From Sinomicrobium soli (GTDB lineage Bacteria > Bacteroidota > Bacteroidia > Flavobacteriales > Flavobacteriaceae), in assembly GCF_003285545.1 (NCBI RefSeq), contig NZ_QLNV01000004.1:342790-406789 (forward strand): a stretch of DNA of 64,000 nucleotides, in the 5' to 3' direction. The notes under the pieces are model-generated. The model did not search any database, was not told the DNA's origin, and saw only the letters and a list, made by a program, of their open reading frames with translations. Position 1 is the stretch's first letter, and each line of letters begins with the position of its first letter. Both the position numbers and the translations under genes were made by a program. Positions 9,054 to 17,110 of the stretch are shown here, one piece after another.

Positions 9054-9968
9054 TCAGGCTATGGGGTGCTTCCTGGCATCAATAATACATTTTCCGAGAT
9101 TTGCAATAAACTCGCGGGTATATTCTGCCGTAGGATCGAGGTCCGGGTCCAGTAAGGTGATCTCCAGCCCGGCGGCCTTGTTGTGCGTGAGCAGTTTTTC
9201 CATGATGTGATTGAATTCGGCATAGGTGAGCCCGTCGTCGGAACGGCCGGTTGCGGGAGGCATCACCATGTCGTCCAACACATCGGTATCCACGTGAATG
9301 AAATAACCGTCCAGGTCTTCCTGCTCCACCATTTGCAGAAAGGTGTTGGTGCAGTGTTCCGTTCCGTTGTGCTGAAGGGTGTCGAGGTCCATATAGTGTA
9401 TGTCGGATTCGTGCAGGGGAGTAAGGTGGTCCTGCCCGTATTCGCGATTACCTACACACCAGATATGTTCTTCCCTGAAATAAGGGGATAGCCCGTCTAT
9501 ATCGCTCAGCCTCGGATGCCCCTGCCCGGAGACCACGGCAAGATTCTGCTCTGCCAGTCCGTCGGATTGCGAAAACGGGGGTACTACGTAATTCGTCTGC
9601 CCGTTCAGGTAAAAAAGCCCGTAATCCCCTTTTCTCTTGAGGGCCATGGCATTTCCTACCAGTATACTGCAATCACCGCCTATGATAACGGGAAAGGGAT
9701 CTTCTTCAAAGACTTCCTCCAGAAGCTCGGCCTGCTGTTTTGCAAAGTCGACGATAGACGCACTGTTGCGTATACCGGTTTCCGGGTCGCGGCGCGTGCT
9801 GTATGCAGGCGCTTTGGCAGTGTATACGTTTTGAGGTTTCAGCATATCGTAAAATCCGTTTTCCCGGAGCCAGGACGGCAGGTTTCGTACTCCCGGCTCC
9901 GTACCGGGGGCAGGTTCTTCAAGTCCGAGATTGGATGGGAATTCTACGATGTTGATATTGTGGTTCAT
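9054..9968 (-). CDS. Ureohydrolase (arginase/formimidoylglutamase)-like protein lacking most metal ligands
   Basis: A 304-residue protein with the arginase/agmatinase/formiminoglutamase fold. Its order of conserved blocks matches the family: GGDCS (97-101) where arginases have GGDHS, NGQTN (122-126) where they have DAHxD, HVDTDVLDD (225-233) for the third metal block and AAGLEITLLDPD (265-276). Of the six residues that normally bind the two Mn ions, only the third-block Asp pair (Asp227, Asp229) is intact; the others are Cys, Asn, Gln and Asn. It is therefore unlikely to be a standard Mn ureohydrolase. It may be a pseudoenzyme, may use a different metal or may do other chemistry. Start chosen at 9968 (MNHNINIVEF); longer starts add AT-rich leader sequence. 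Confidence 0.8.
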   Translation of the reverse strand: MNHNINIVEFPSNLGLEEPAPGTEPGVRNLPSWLRENGFYDMLKPQNVYTAKAPAYSTRRDPETGIRNSASIVDFAKQQAELLEEVFEEDPFPVIIGGDCSILVGNAMALKRKGDYGLFYLNGQTNYVVPPFSQSDGLAEQNLAVVSGQGHPRLSDIDGLSPYFREEHIWCVGNREYGQDHLTPLHESDIHYMDLDTLQHNGTEHCTNTFLQMVEQEDLDGYFIHVDTDVLDDMVMPPATGRSDDGLTYAEFNHIMEKLLTHNKAAGLEITLLDPDLDPTAEYTREFIANLGKCIIDARKHPIA

Positions 9969-10106
9969 GAGTGAAAAAGTGTATTTTGATTTTCCATAAA
10001 GATAAGAAATATTGACCAGACCGGAGAATTGCAGGGTACAGGTCAATGTCATCCCCGAGTGCAGTTTCTGTCCCGGCCCCTGGCCGGGGGGAGGGATCTC
10101 CGGCTC

Positions 10107-10152
10107 TTGAACTTAACAGACTGCGAACTAACAACTACGAACTACAAAACTG
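10107..10152. repeat. AACTAnnAACTA low-complexity intergenic repeat, copy 2
   Basis: The stretch from cttgaacttaacagactgcg through gaactaacaactacgaacta consists of short AACT/AACTA units like those upstream of rlmN, proA, aroQ and yaaA. It lies in the 293-bp gap between the divergent ureohydrolase-like gene and the barrel gene at 10262. Nothing else is recognised in that gap apart from a weak TATCTTTA -7-like box at 10224. Confidence 0.55.
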
Positions 10153-10261
10153 AATTTAAGCTTTTTAACAGAATAATCAAAAACAAAAAAACGGGGATAA
10201 AAACGGAAATATAAATTAATGAGTATCTTTACTATCGGGAAAACACAAAAAACCTTAAAAG

Positions 10262-10762
10262 ATGAAAAGAACTTTTTTAGCAATTGCAGCCGTTATCGGT
10301 TTTGCTTTTTACGGAAATGCACAAAATATTCATTTCGGGGCCAAGGGCGGGGTTAACTTCGCCGACCTCAGTGATGTAAGTGCCGACGGGCGTACCGGGT
10401 TTCACCTCGGTCTGCTGGCCGAGGTCGGGCTTGGCAAGTTCTCGGTTCAGCCCGAAGTGCTGTATTCGGCACAGGGAGTTGATGATATCAACCTGGATTA
10501 TCTCAATATTCCCGTACTCGCAAAATACTATGTGATACAGAACCTCAGCCTCGAGGCCGGGCCGCAATTCGGTTTTAATACTAAGGAAGACGATATCAAT
10601 GATATCAATACCTTTGATATGGGGGGTGCCGTAGGGGTCGGATACAAGATCGGCAGCCTGTTTGCCCAGGCCCGTTACAATTTCGGCTTCAGCGATGTGT
10701 CAGATGCTGATTATGGGAAAAATTCCGTGTTCCAGTTATCCGTAGGGTACCTGTTCTTTTAG
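10262..10762 (+). CDS. Small outer-membrane beta-barrel protein (PorT/OmpX-like)
   Basis: A 166-residue secreted protein with a clear signal peptide (MKRTFLAIAAVIGFAFYGNAQ). It then has alternating hydrophobic/polar strands typical of an eight-stranded barrel: HFGAKGGVNFADLSD, FHLGLLAEVGLGKFSVQPEVLYS, LNIPVLAKYYVIQNLSLEAGPQFGF, and a C-terminal strand ending in aromatic residues (GYLFF). This is the PorT/outer-membrane beta-barrel family abundant in Bacteroidota; individual function is unknown. It has a paralogue at 12525-13109 sharing the FGVKAGLNF...LNIPVLAKFYV pattern, with an unrecognised lipoprotein between them. Confidence 0.85.
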   Translation: MKRTFLAIAAVIGFAFYGNAQNIHFGAKGGVNFADLSDVSADGRTGFHLGLLAEVGLGKFSVQPEVLYSAQGVDDINLDYLNIPVLAKYYVIQNLSLEAGPQFGFNTKEDDINDINTFDMGGAVGVGYKIGSLFAQARYNFGFSDVSDADYGKNSVFQLSVGYLFF

Positions 10763-10790
10763 GAGAAAAGTAATCATTTAGCATAGCAAA

Positions 10791-10823
10791 AACGAAGGAT
10801 CAATAGCGGTCCTTCGTTTTTTT
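10791..10823 (+). terminator. Rho-independent terminator after the barrel gene
   Basis: A 9-bp stem AACGAAGGA/TCCTTCGTT (10791-10799 with 10810-10818) is followed directly by a T-run (10817-10823). Confidence 0.85.
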
Positions 10824-10906
10824 GTTTACAAAAGTAGGTTTTTTCTTTATTTTTTGTATTTTTATGTAAAATAAATCTTTCAAATTATAACGTAAAATCT
10901 TTAGTT

Positions 10907-12418
10907 ATGGAAAAAACCTATTTGTTTTGTGTATTCCTGTCTATGTTGCTGACCCTGGTGTGGGCTTGTGAACAGGGCACTCCGGATGTTGAGGTCGCGG
11001 AGGAGAGCAGGGACGTATTGGCTGACGAAAAAGACAGGCCGGCCATTACTTTTGCAAGGGCCCTGGCCGGTGCGATGCAACGGAGCGAAGCGTTGAGGGC
11101 CTTTCTGAAAGAAGAGGCCCTGCTGATGTTTGACAATGATTACGATATCCTTTATCACGCTATTAAAGGCGAACAGCTTTCGGATGGCAATACGCCTGCA
11201 AGCCTGCTTATGGAGGAATGCGGAGCGTACAGTCAGGAGCTCCCGGCACTTTGGGACAGGGTGCCCGGACTTACCATATTTGTTCCGTCTTTATCAAGCA
11301 TTATATTCTCGGCAGAGTCGTGGGATACTTCGGTACAGGTTCCAATGGTTGCCGTATTACTGCACTGCGGGGATAAGGTATATTATGTAGACGGAAAAGG
11401 GGAAGAGAACGTTGTGGAGGCACAGATGGTCCCTGCTTTTCCCGTGGTGGTGATCAAGGAAAACGAGAGAGTGGTAACCGGTGACGACATATATGCCGTA
11501 ACTGACAGGGCAAAGGGAAAAACGGCGATGCGGGGCGGCGTGAATTACCGTTTTCTGGATGAGGTATTTGACGGAAGCCGGGACCGGCAGGGAAGTATTA
11601 TTGCCGCAAGGCAGGAGACCGAACCCGACCGGAAACTGGAAGAAGCATATGAAATATATGAGAACACCAATGGCTGGCACCGGGACTATATCTATTACGG
11701 GATAACGCCGGATATCACCGAAGGCGAGTTTTCCTATGACTACCAGGAACATATAACCTCTTTTGCCATGAAAGGTGGAGATGCGGCCGTTTCCAGGATC
11801 TCCGACCAGGATGGAGATCCCGGGTTGAGAATAAAATTAAGGCTGTCCGAACGCAGCTGGATGGACGGATTTTTCGAGTTTAAGGTAAGGGTGTTGCTAA
11901 ATGCAAAGAACGGGATAGGAGCCGAGTACGTAACCTATTTTTCTGCGATGCCGGACGATCTGTTCCGGATGAGCTATAAGCACAGATGCGGATCGGGAGC
12001 CGTCCTCAGGCTGTTTTACTGTCCCACGCTCGAAGAGATCCTGGAATACCGGGTGGAACTTCCCCTGTTTCAGTGGGACCTCAATCAATACGCTTCCGCC
12101 ATAAAGATAGAAATAGAAGAAGTAGACCTGGCCGTAACCACTACCATAACCGATACCAGAACGGTAAAGTTTGCCAATAATTTTGATATCCAGGGCGATG
12201 TGCTGAAAAAGGTAGGACTGAAATTCGGGGCCAAACTGGAAACTACCGAATCACAAAGTATAAAGAAGAGCTTTACCCAGGAAAATGATGACCTCGGTGG
12301 TGTGATCATCAATTTTGCCGATAATGTTCTGCTTGGTAAGGACGGGGAGAACTGGAAGACCAGGGAGTATGAAACCGGATGGTTTAAGATCGGGGTAGCA
12401 CCCAGGAAAGTACAGTGA
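10907..12418 (+). CDS. Unrecognised 503-residue putative lipoprotein
   Basis: I do not recognise this family. The N-terminus MEKTYLFCVFLSMLLTLVWACEQG looks like a lipoprotein signal, with the lipidated Cys at 21 (Val-Trp-Ala-Cys is a loose lipobox). Residues about 45-80 (FARALAGAMQRSEALRAFL, KEEALLMFDNDYDILYHAIK) form an amphipathic helical block of a type found near the N-terminus of other Bacteroidota lipoproteins. The middle is mixed alpha/beta. The last 110 residues are Thr/Ser-rich strands (AVTTTITDTRTVKFANNFDI, LETTESQSIKKSFTQEND) whose alternating pattern would suit a beta-hairpin or pore-type element; that is speculation. It is flanked by two paralogous outer-membrane barrel genes but separated from the first by a terminator. 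Confidence 0.75.
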   Translation: MEKTYLFCVFLSMLLTLVWACEQGTPDVEVAEESRDVLADEKDRPAITFARALAGAMQRSEALRAFLKEEALLMFDNDYDILYHAIKGEQLSDGNTPASLLMEECGAYSQELPALWDRVPGLTIFVPSLSSIIFSAESWDTSVQVPMVAVLLHCGDKVYYVDGKGEENVVEAQMVPAFPVVVIKENERVVTGDDIYAVTDRAKGKTAMRGGVNYRFLDEVFDGSRDRQGSIIAARQETEPDRKLEEAYEIYENTNGWHRDYIYYGITPDITEGEFSYDYQEHITSFAMKGGDAAVSRISDQDGDPGLRIKLRLSERSWMDGFFEFKVRVLLNAKNGIGAEYVTYFSAMPDDLFRMSYKHRCGSGAVLRLFYCPTLEEILEYRVELPLFQWDLNQYASAIKIEIEEVDLAVTTTITDTRTVKFANNFDIQGDVLKKVGLKFGAKLETTESQSIKKSFTQENDDLGGVIINFADNVLLGKDGENWKTREYETGWFKIGVAPRKVQ

Positions 12419-12524
12419 CGGGGATTTCAGGATTTGAAGTGGTAAATTGTGCATGTGATAATTTTATAAAGCACCAAATAAAAATATCTCCTATATTCGC
12501 ACTTAAATCTTTAAATCTTTTAAA

Positions 12525-13109
12525 ATGAAAAAACTTTTACTTGTAGCCGTAATGGCTTTTGGATTTGTATGTACTGCCGCTGCCCAGGAGGTGACCTTCG
12601 GGGTTAAGGCCGGGCTTAATTTTTCACAGCTGAAAGTGGACCTTGATGGTATAGGCAGTGGTAGCAGTGACGGAAGAACAGGCTTTTATCTTGGAGGGCT
12701 GGCAGATTTCGGTCTGTCGGAGAAATTCCATATTCAACCTGAAGTGCTATATTCCAACGAAGGTGCCAAGGGGGTTGACGAATATGGTGAAAAGGCGGAT
12801 GCCAGTATATCCTTTATTAATATTCCCGTATTGGCCAAGTTTTATGTGGTGGAAGGCTTTAATATACACGCCGGCCCCCAACTGGGAATACTTGTAGATG
12901 CAGATGGCGGAACAGACGAATTGAAGACCACCAATTTCAGTCTTGCTTTTGGAGCGGGATACGAACTGTCTTCCGGTTTGTTCTTTGATGCCAGATACAA
13001 TCTCGGTCTTTCAGACATCACTGACCTGGGAGAGGAATATGAAGCTGCCGGACTGGATTTTTCTATGAAGACCCGGGCCTTTCAGGTCGGCTTCGGATAC
13101 CGTTTCTGA
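12525..13109 (+). CDS. Outer-membrane beta-barrel protein (PorT/OmpX-like)
   Basis: A 194-residue paralogue of the gene at 10262. It has a signal peptide (MKKLLLVAVMAFGFVCTAAAQ), then barrel strands FGVKAGLNFSQL, FYLGGLADFGLSEKFHIQPEVLYS, FINIPVLAKFYVVEGFNIHAGPQLGIL and a C-terminal strand ending FQVGFGYRF, the terminal aromatic expected for BAM recognition. Its role is unknown beyond localisation. It has its own terminator downstream and an AT-rich leader with TTAAATC repeats directly before the start codon. Confidence 0.87.
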   Translation: MKKLLLVAVMAFGFVCTAAAQEVTFGVKAGLNFSQLKVDLDGIGSGSSDGRTGFYLGGLADFGLSEKFHIQPEVLYSNEGAKGVDEYGEKADASISFINIPVLAKFYVVEGFNIHAGPQLGILVDADGGTDELKTTNFSLAFGAGYELSSGLFFDARYNLGLSDITDLGEEYEAAGLDFSMKTRAFQVGFGYRF

Positions 13110-13140
13110 TCGTAGAAAAAAGAGTATAATTTTATATGTA

Positions 13141-13176
13141 AAGGCTGCCTTAATGATTTGGGGCAGTCTTTTTTTG
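13141..13176 (+). terminator. Rho-independent terminator
   Basis: Stem around AGGCTGCC / GGGCAGTC with one G-U pair (13142-13149 and 13161-13168), followed by TTTTTTT. It ends the transcript of the barrel gene. Confidence 0.75.
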
Positions 13177-13376
13177 ATTGCAGATTACAGGTTGCAGGCT
13201 TGACTGATAATAACCTCACTGATTAATAAAATAAAATAATAAATGAAATATAATTCATAAAATATATATTTTATATTTATGTGTTTTTTTTTGTACATTA
13301 GATGAGTGGTTTTTTAGTGTAAAAAATTTTGTGAAATGAATGAAATAAAACTCAATATTTATTAAATTATGTATTT

Positions 13377-13721
13377 ATGACTGATTTATCATATATTAAT
13401 TCTTTAAGTGATAAAGCAATCTTTAAAGAAATTGGTAATTTCGTTCAGCAGAGGCGTATAAAAATGAAAATGACGCAAAATGAGTTGGCGGAAAGGGCAG
13501 CGATCAGCCGATCTACATTGAGTTTAATTGAACGCGGAGGGAATATTGCCTTGAAAAACCTGATCAAGATCCTTCGGACGCTGGATGCCTTATATGTATT
13601 TGGGATGTTTAAAGTAGAAGACGATCTTAGCCCGCTTCAATTGGCAAAGGGTGAAAGGATAAAGCGGAAACGCGTCAGAACCCGCTCTGATAACGATAAA
13701 CAGAAAGATCCGGGATGGTAA
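13377..13721 (+). CDS. HipB-type antitoxin, XRE-family HTH
   Basis: A 114-residue DNA-binding protein. The XRE helix-turn-helix lies at about residues 15-75 (NFVQQRRIKMKMTQNELAER, AAISRSTLSLIERGGNIALK), and a basic tail (RIKRKRVRTRSDNDKQK) follows. Its last codons overlap the start of the hipA-like gene by 7 bp, the classic antitoxin-toxin arrangement, so it is predicted to bind and restrain the kinase and autorepress the operon. The upstream 170 bp are strikingly AT-rich. Base composition and codon choice here differ from the neighbours, which suggests acquisition by transfer. Confidence 0.88.
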   Translation: MTDLSYINSLSDKAIFKEIGNFVQQRRIKMKMTQNELAERAAISRSTLSLIERGGNIALKNLIKILRTLDALYVFGMFKVEDDLSPLQLAKGERIKRKRVRTRSDNDKQKDPGW

Positions 13722-15001
13722 CGACAGCATATATTAATGTGTGGGGACAACGTGTAGGAGCTGTGGCCTGGAACCCTGACACGGCACTTGGCAGTTTCGA
13801 ATACGATCCTAAATTTGCTCTGGACCGGTATCCCGTTTCTCCCATAAAAATGCCTGATAAAGATCGGATTTACTCTTTTCCGGAGCTTGGATTATCCGAA
13901 ACATTTCGAGGTCTCCCGGGCTTATTGGCAGATGCTTTGCCTGATAAATACGGAAAAGAATTGATCAATGTCTGGTTGGCACAACAAGGTCGTCCGGAGA
14001 ACTCGTTAAACCCAGTGGAACTATTGTGTTTTATAGGAAAAAGAGGAATGGGGGCATTGGAGTTTGAGCCGGTATTGCAGTCGAAGGCAACCATGTCCTA
14101 TACCTTGGAACTTTCCAGTCTTATCGAAACGACCAAATCTTTATTGGAGAAAAAGGAGAATATTCATCTGCAAACTTCTGGTGAGATGCGGGATGTAATG
14201 TTGGATGTATTGAAAATGGGAACTTCAGCGGGTGGTGCAAGACCGAAAGCTATCATAGCTTATAACCGACAGACAGGAGAGATCAAATCAGGACAAACTT
14301 CTTCGGAAGACGGGTTTGATCACTGGATCATCAAGTTTGATGGTGTAAGTGATGTGCAGTTTGGTGAAACATTGGGATATGGCCGTGTAGAAATGGCTTA
14401 CTATAAGATGGCAACGGACTTTGGTATTAAGATGACAGAAAGCCGATTGATCGAAGAGAACGGGAGAGCGCATTTTATGACGAGGCGATTTGACCGGGCC
14501 AATGGCAGAAAAGTGCATATGCAGACCTTCTGTGCTTTGCAACATTATGATTTTTCGAACATCACTTCTTACAGCTATGAACAGTTGTATCAAACCATGC
14601 GTTTTCTGAAATTAACTTATGCTGAGGCAGAACAAATGTATCGGCGTATGGTATTCAATGTTATTGCAAGAAATTGTGATGATCATACCAAGAATTTTTC
14701 CTTTCTTATGACTCAGCATGAAGGAAAATGGAAACTGGCCCCGGCATATGATGTCTGTTTTGCCTATCGCCCCGGAAGTCTTTGGGTGAGTCAGCACAAT
14801 TTAAGTATTAACGGAAAAAGGAAAGATTTTTCAAGAAGAGATTTGCTTCAAGTCGCAGAGCAGAATTCCATTCGAACACCTGATAAAATTATTGATGAAT
14901 GTATTGATATCGTTGGAAATTGGGAAACGTATGCCAAAAATTATTCAGTCGGGGAGAAGAGGATTGGGGCAATTGCTGCATTATTGCTAAAAAAATTGTA
15001 A
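13715..15001 (+). CDS. HipA-family serine/threonine kinase toxin
   Basis: A 428-residue full-length HipA with both N-terminal (couple_hipA) and C-terminal kinase regions. Motifs seen: GLPGLLADALPDKYG (N-domain), GTSAGGARPKAI (Gly-rich nucleotide loop near residue 169), HWIIKFDG (catalytic Lys), NVIARNCDDHTKNFSFL (catalytic Asp and Asn) and LAPAYDVCF (metal-binding Asp). All catalytic residues appear intact. The E. coli homologue phosphorylates glutamyl-tRNA synthetase and arrests growth; the substrate here is unknown. It is translationally coupled to the antitoxin by overlapping ATGs/stop. The DNA is AT-richer than the flanking genes. Confidence 0.92.
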   Translation: MVTTAYINVWGQRVGAVAWNPDTALGSFEYDPKFALDRYPVSPIKMPDKDRIYSFPELGLSETFRGLPGLLADALPDKYGKELINVWLAQQGRPENSLNPVELLCFIGKRGMGALEFEPVLQSKATMSYTLELSSLIETTKSLLEKKENIHLQTSGEMRDVMLDVLKMGTSAGGARPKAIIAYNRQTGEIKSGQTSSEDGFDHWIIKFDGVSDVQFGETLGYGRVEMAYYKMATDFGIKMTESRLIEENGRAHFMTRRFDRANGRKVHMQTFCALQHYDFSNITSYSYEQLYQTMRFLKLTYAEAEQMYRRMVFNVIARNCDDHTKNFSFLMTQHEGKWKLAPAYDVCFAYRPGSLWVSQHNLSINGKRKDFSRRDLLQVAEQNSIRTPDKIIDECIDIVGNWETYAKNYSVGEKRIGAIAALLLKKL

Positions 15002-15350
15002 ATGCGATCATGGAGTAGGTGAGTCAGAAATTATCAGCTATAAACCTATACTCCGAACTCCACATCCGGATATCGAGTATGCTTTAAAGTTAAAATTATG
15101 TTAAATAAACACTGTTAAACCTGCCGTTTTTTCAGGTTTATGCACATATGGCGGTCTTTTGTCAGGGCGTCATATTTTTTATTCGGGATGTTAAATATAT
15201 AACCAGGCACAACTATTGTGTTGTTTTTAAGGTTGTTATGTGTTTTTGTTTTTGTGTTTTAATCGAAAAAATAAAGATTTACGTAAATTTCAGCACGTTC
15301 CTTGCGGTAACAGGGACGAACATAAGTAATAACCTTAAAAAAACTATTCA
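15002..15350. other. AT-rich 349-bp gap between hipA and proC
   Basis: Contains a hairpin, TAAACCTG/CAGGTTTA with a 9-nt T-rich loop (15116-15140), which may help end the hipBA transcript although no T-run follows it. An open frame at 15148-15354 overlaps the proC start and has no domain or sensible composition. I see no clear promoter match for proC. Confidence 0.45.
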
Positions 15351-16172
15351 ATGAAAGTTCTTGTAATTGGCGCCGGCAACATGGGGCTGACATACGCCCA
15401 GGGCATGGCCCAATCAGACTTATTACGAAAAAAGGATCTCATGATTTTAGACAGTGTCCGGGAAAAGACCGAGGCACTGAAGGAAAACGGCGAGTTTGAT
15501 GTCTACGAAAAGATAGAAGACTGCCTTCCGAAAGCCGATATCATTTTTATCGCGGTAAAACCATATAACAGCGATGCGCTTTTCGAGGCCATCCGCGAGT
15601 ACAGAAAACCTGATCAGATCTTTGTGTCCATCATGGCAGGGGTCACCATCAAGACCATGCAGGAGGCTATGGATATCAGGAAGGTCGTAAGGGCAATGCC
15701 CAATCTTCCGGCCAAGGTAGGGCACGGGTTCACTTCGTTTACGGCCTCAAAGGAAGTTTCCAGGCTGGAACTGTTAACCATAGAACGCCTTATAGACACT
15801 ACCGGAAGATCGGTACGCCTGGCCAATGAAATGGAGATTGACAAATCTACCGGCATATCCGGTTCCGGACCCGCTTATATATTCTATTTTATGCAATCCA
15901 TGATGGAAGCTGCGCTGAAAATGGGATTTTCCCAAAAGGATGCGCGCCTCATGGTAGCACAGACATTCCAGGGTGCCGTAGAGCTTTTTAACAGCTCGGA
16001 CCTCGATCCTGATGCGTGGATGGACCGGGTGGCTTCAAAGGGCGGAACAACCCGTGCCGCACTGGATTCCATGGAAGAGAACAATGTCAAGGAACTCATC
16101 AAGGAAGCGGCGTACGCCGCTTTTGAAAGGGCTGTAGAGCTCGGAAAGGAGAATAGTCAGCAACATGTCTAA
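15351..16172 (+). CDS. proC: Pyrroline-5-carboxylate reductase
   Basis: Last step of proline synthesis, NAD(P)H-dependent reduction of P5C. The N-terminal Rossmann motif VIGAGNMG is followed by the family signatures IFIAVKPYN, VRAMPNLPAKVGHG and the C-terminal dimer motif STGISGSGPAYIFYFMQSMMEAAL with MDRVASKGGTT. At 273 residues it has normal length. Its end overlaps the proB start by 8 bp, so the two are translationally coupled. The operon order proC-proB-proA puts all three proline enzymes together. Confidence 0.95.
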   Translation: MKVLVIGAGNMGLTYAQGMAQSDLLRKKDLMILDSVREKTEALKENGEFDVYEKIEDCLPKADIIFIAVKPYNSDALFEAIREYRKPDQIFVSIMAGVTIKTMQEAMDIRKVVRAMPNLPAKVGHGFTSFTASKEVSRLELLTIERLIDTTGRSVRLANEMEIDKSTGISGSGPAYIFYFMQSMMEAALKMGFSQKDARLMVAQTFQGAVELFNSSDLDPDAWMDRVASKGGTTRAALDSMEENNVKELIKEAAYAAFERAVELGKENSQQHV

Positions 16173-16935
16173 AAAAAGAATAGTCGTAAAGGTAGGGACC
16201 AATGTAATGATCAACAAGGACAACCGCATTGTGCAACCTATCCTGCAGAAACTCGTAGACCAGATTGCCGAACTGTATGAAAACGATGTGATGACCGTAC
16301 TGGTCAGTTCCGGATCGGCCAATGCAGGCCGGGAAATACTGGGAGATAGTGAAATAGAGAACAAATCCATAAGGAGACAGGTGTATTCCGCCATCGGGCA
16401 GCCCCGCCTTATGCGGTATTACTATGCCATGTTCCACGACTACGGGATGCGCTGTGCCCAGGTACTGGCCACCAAGCGCGATTTTAATCCCGGGGAACAC
16501 CGGGAAAACATGATCAATTGTTATGAAGGATTGCTCTCGGAGGGCGTAATTCCCGTGGCCAATGAAGACGATGCTACCTCGGTGACCCACTCGATGTTCT
16601 CGGATAACGACGAGCTGGCAAGTCTGATCGCAGAACTGATCCATGCCGATATGCTGATCATCCTTACCGATATAGACGGGTTTTTTACCGGTCACCCGGA
16701 TAACGATGACTCGGAGCTCCTTTCGGAGGTTAAAGTAGGCCAGCCGGTGGAACAGTATATCGAGGAAACCGATAAGGGAGAAACCTCCGGACGGGGCGGA
16801 ATGGCTTCCAAGCTGAAGATAGCCAAGAGCACGGCAGCCAAGAACATTCCCACCTTTATTGCCAACGGCAAGAAAGACCGTATTATCCTCGATATCGTAG
16901 CCGGCAAGAATGTGGGAACCCGGATCGTAGAGTAA
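16165..16935 (+). CDS. proB: Glutamate 5-kinase, short form without PUA domain
   Basis: First step of proline synthesis, phosphorylating glutamate. The amino-acid-kinase fold is evident: RIVVKVGTNVM, LVSSGSANAGREILG, PVANEDDATS, FSDNDELASLIAELIHADMLIILTDIDG and SGRGGMASKLKIAKSTA. At 256 residues it lacks the C-terminal PUA domain found in E. coli ProB, which is common in Bacteroidota. It overlaps proC; proA follows after 175 bp that contain an AACTA-type repeat rather than an obvious terminator. Confidence 0.93.
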   Translation: MSKKRIVVKVGTNVMINKDNRIVQPILQKLVDQIAELYENDVMTVLVSSGSANAGREILGDSEIENKSIRRQVYSAIGQPRLMRYYYAMFHDYGMRCAQVLATKRDFNPGEHRENMINCYEGLLSEGVIPVANEDDATSVTHSMFSDNDELASLIAELIHADMLIILTDIDGFFTGHPDNDDSELLSEVKVGQPVEQYIEETDKGETSGRGGMASKLKIAKSTAAKNIPTFIANGKKDRIILDIVAGKNVGTRIVE

Positions 16936-17012
16936 TTATTCTTTATGGTGTGCAATGAATATGGAAGTAGAAATGACGAAATGGTTGGAAGTCGGAAGCT
17001 CGAAGTGATTAT

Positions 17013-17110
17013 AGACTAAGAACTATAAACTTGTAACCAGTTATGAGTTCAGAGTTATTAAACCTGCAAACCATAAACTAAGAACTAAGAACTACAAACT
17101 AATAAACTAA
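17013..17110. repeat. AACTAnnAACTA low-complexity intergenic repeat, copy 3
   Basis: The longest copy: roughly 95 bp of AACTA/AACT units (for example aactaagaactaagaactac) running right up to the proA start codon. It is preceded at 16979-17002 by a GGAAGTCGGAAGCTCGAAGT string that resembles the ones at 18511 and 26562. Confidence 0.65.

Noticed and set aside
15148..15354. 68-codon gene before proC
   Set aside because: It overlaps the proC start codon, lies in AT-rich DNA and has no family features.
17013..17110. CRISPR array or satellite in the AACTA strings
   Set aside because: Units are irregular and short, there are no constant repeats with unique spacers of fixed length, and no cas genes are near.
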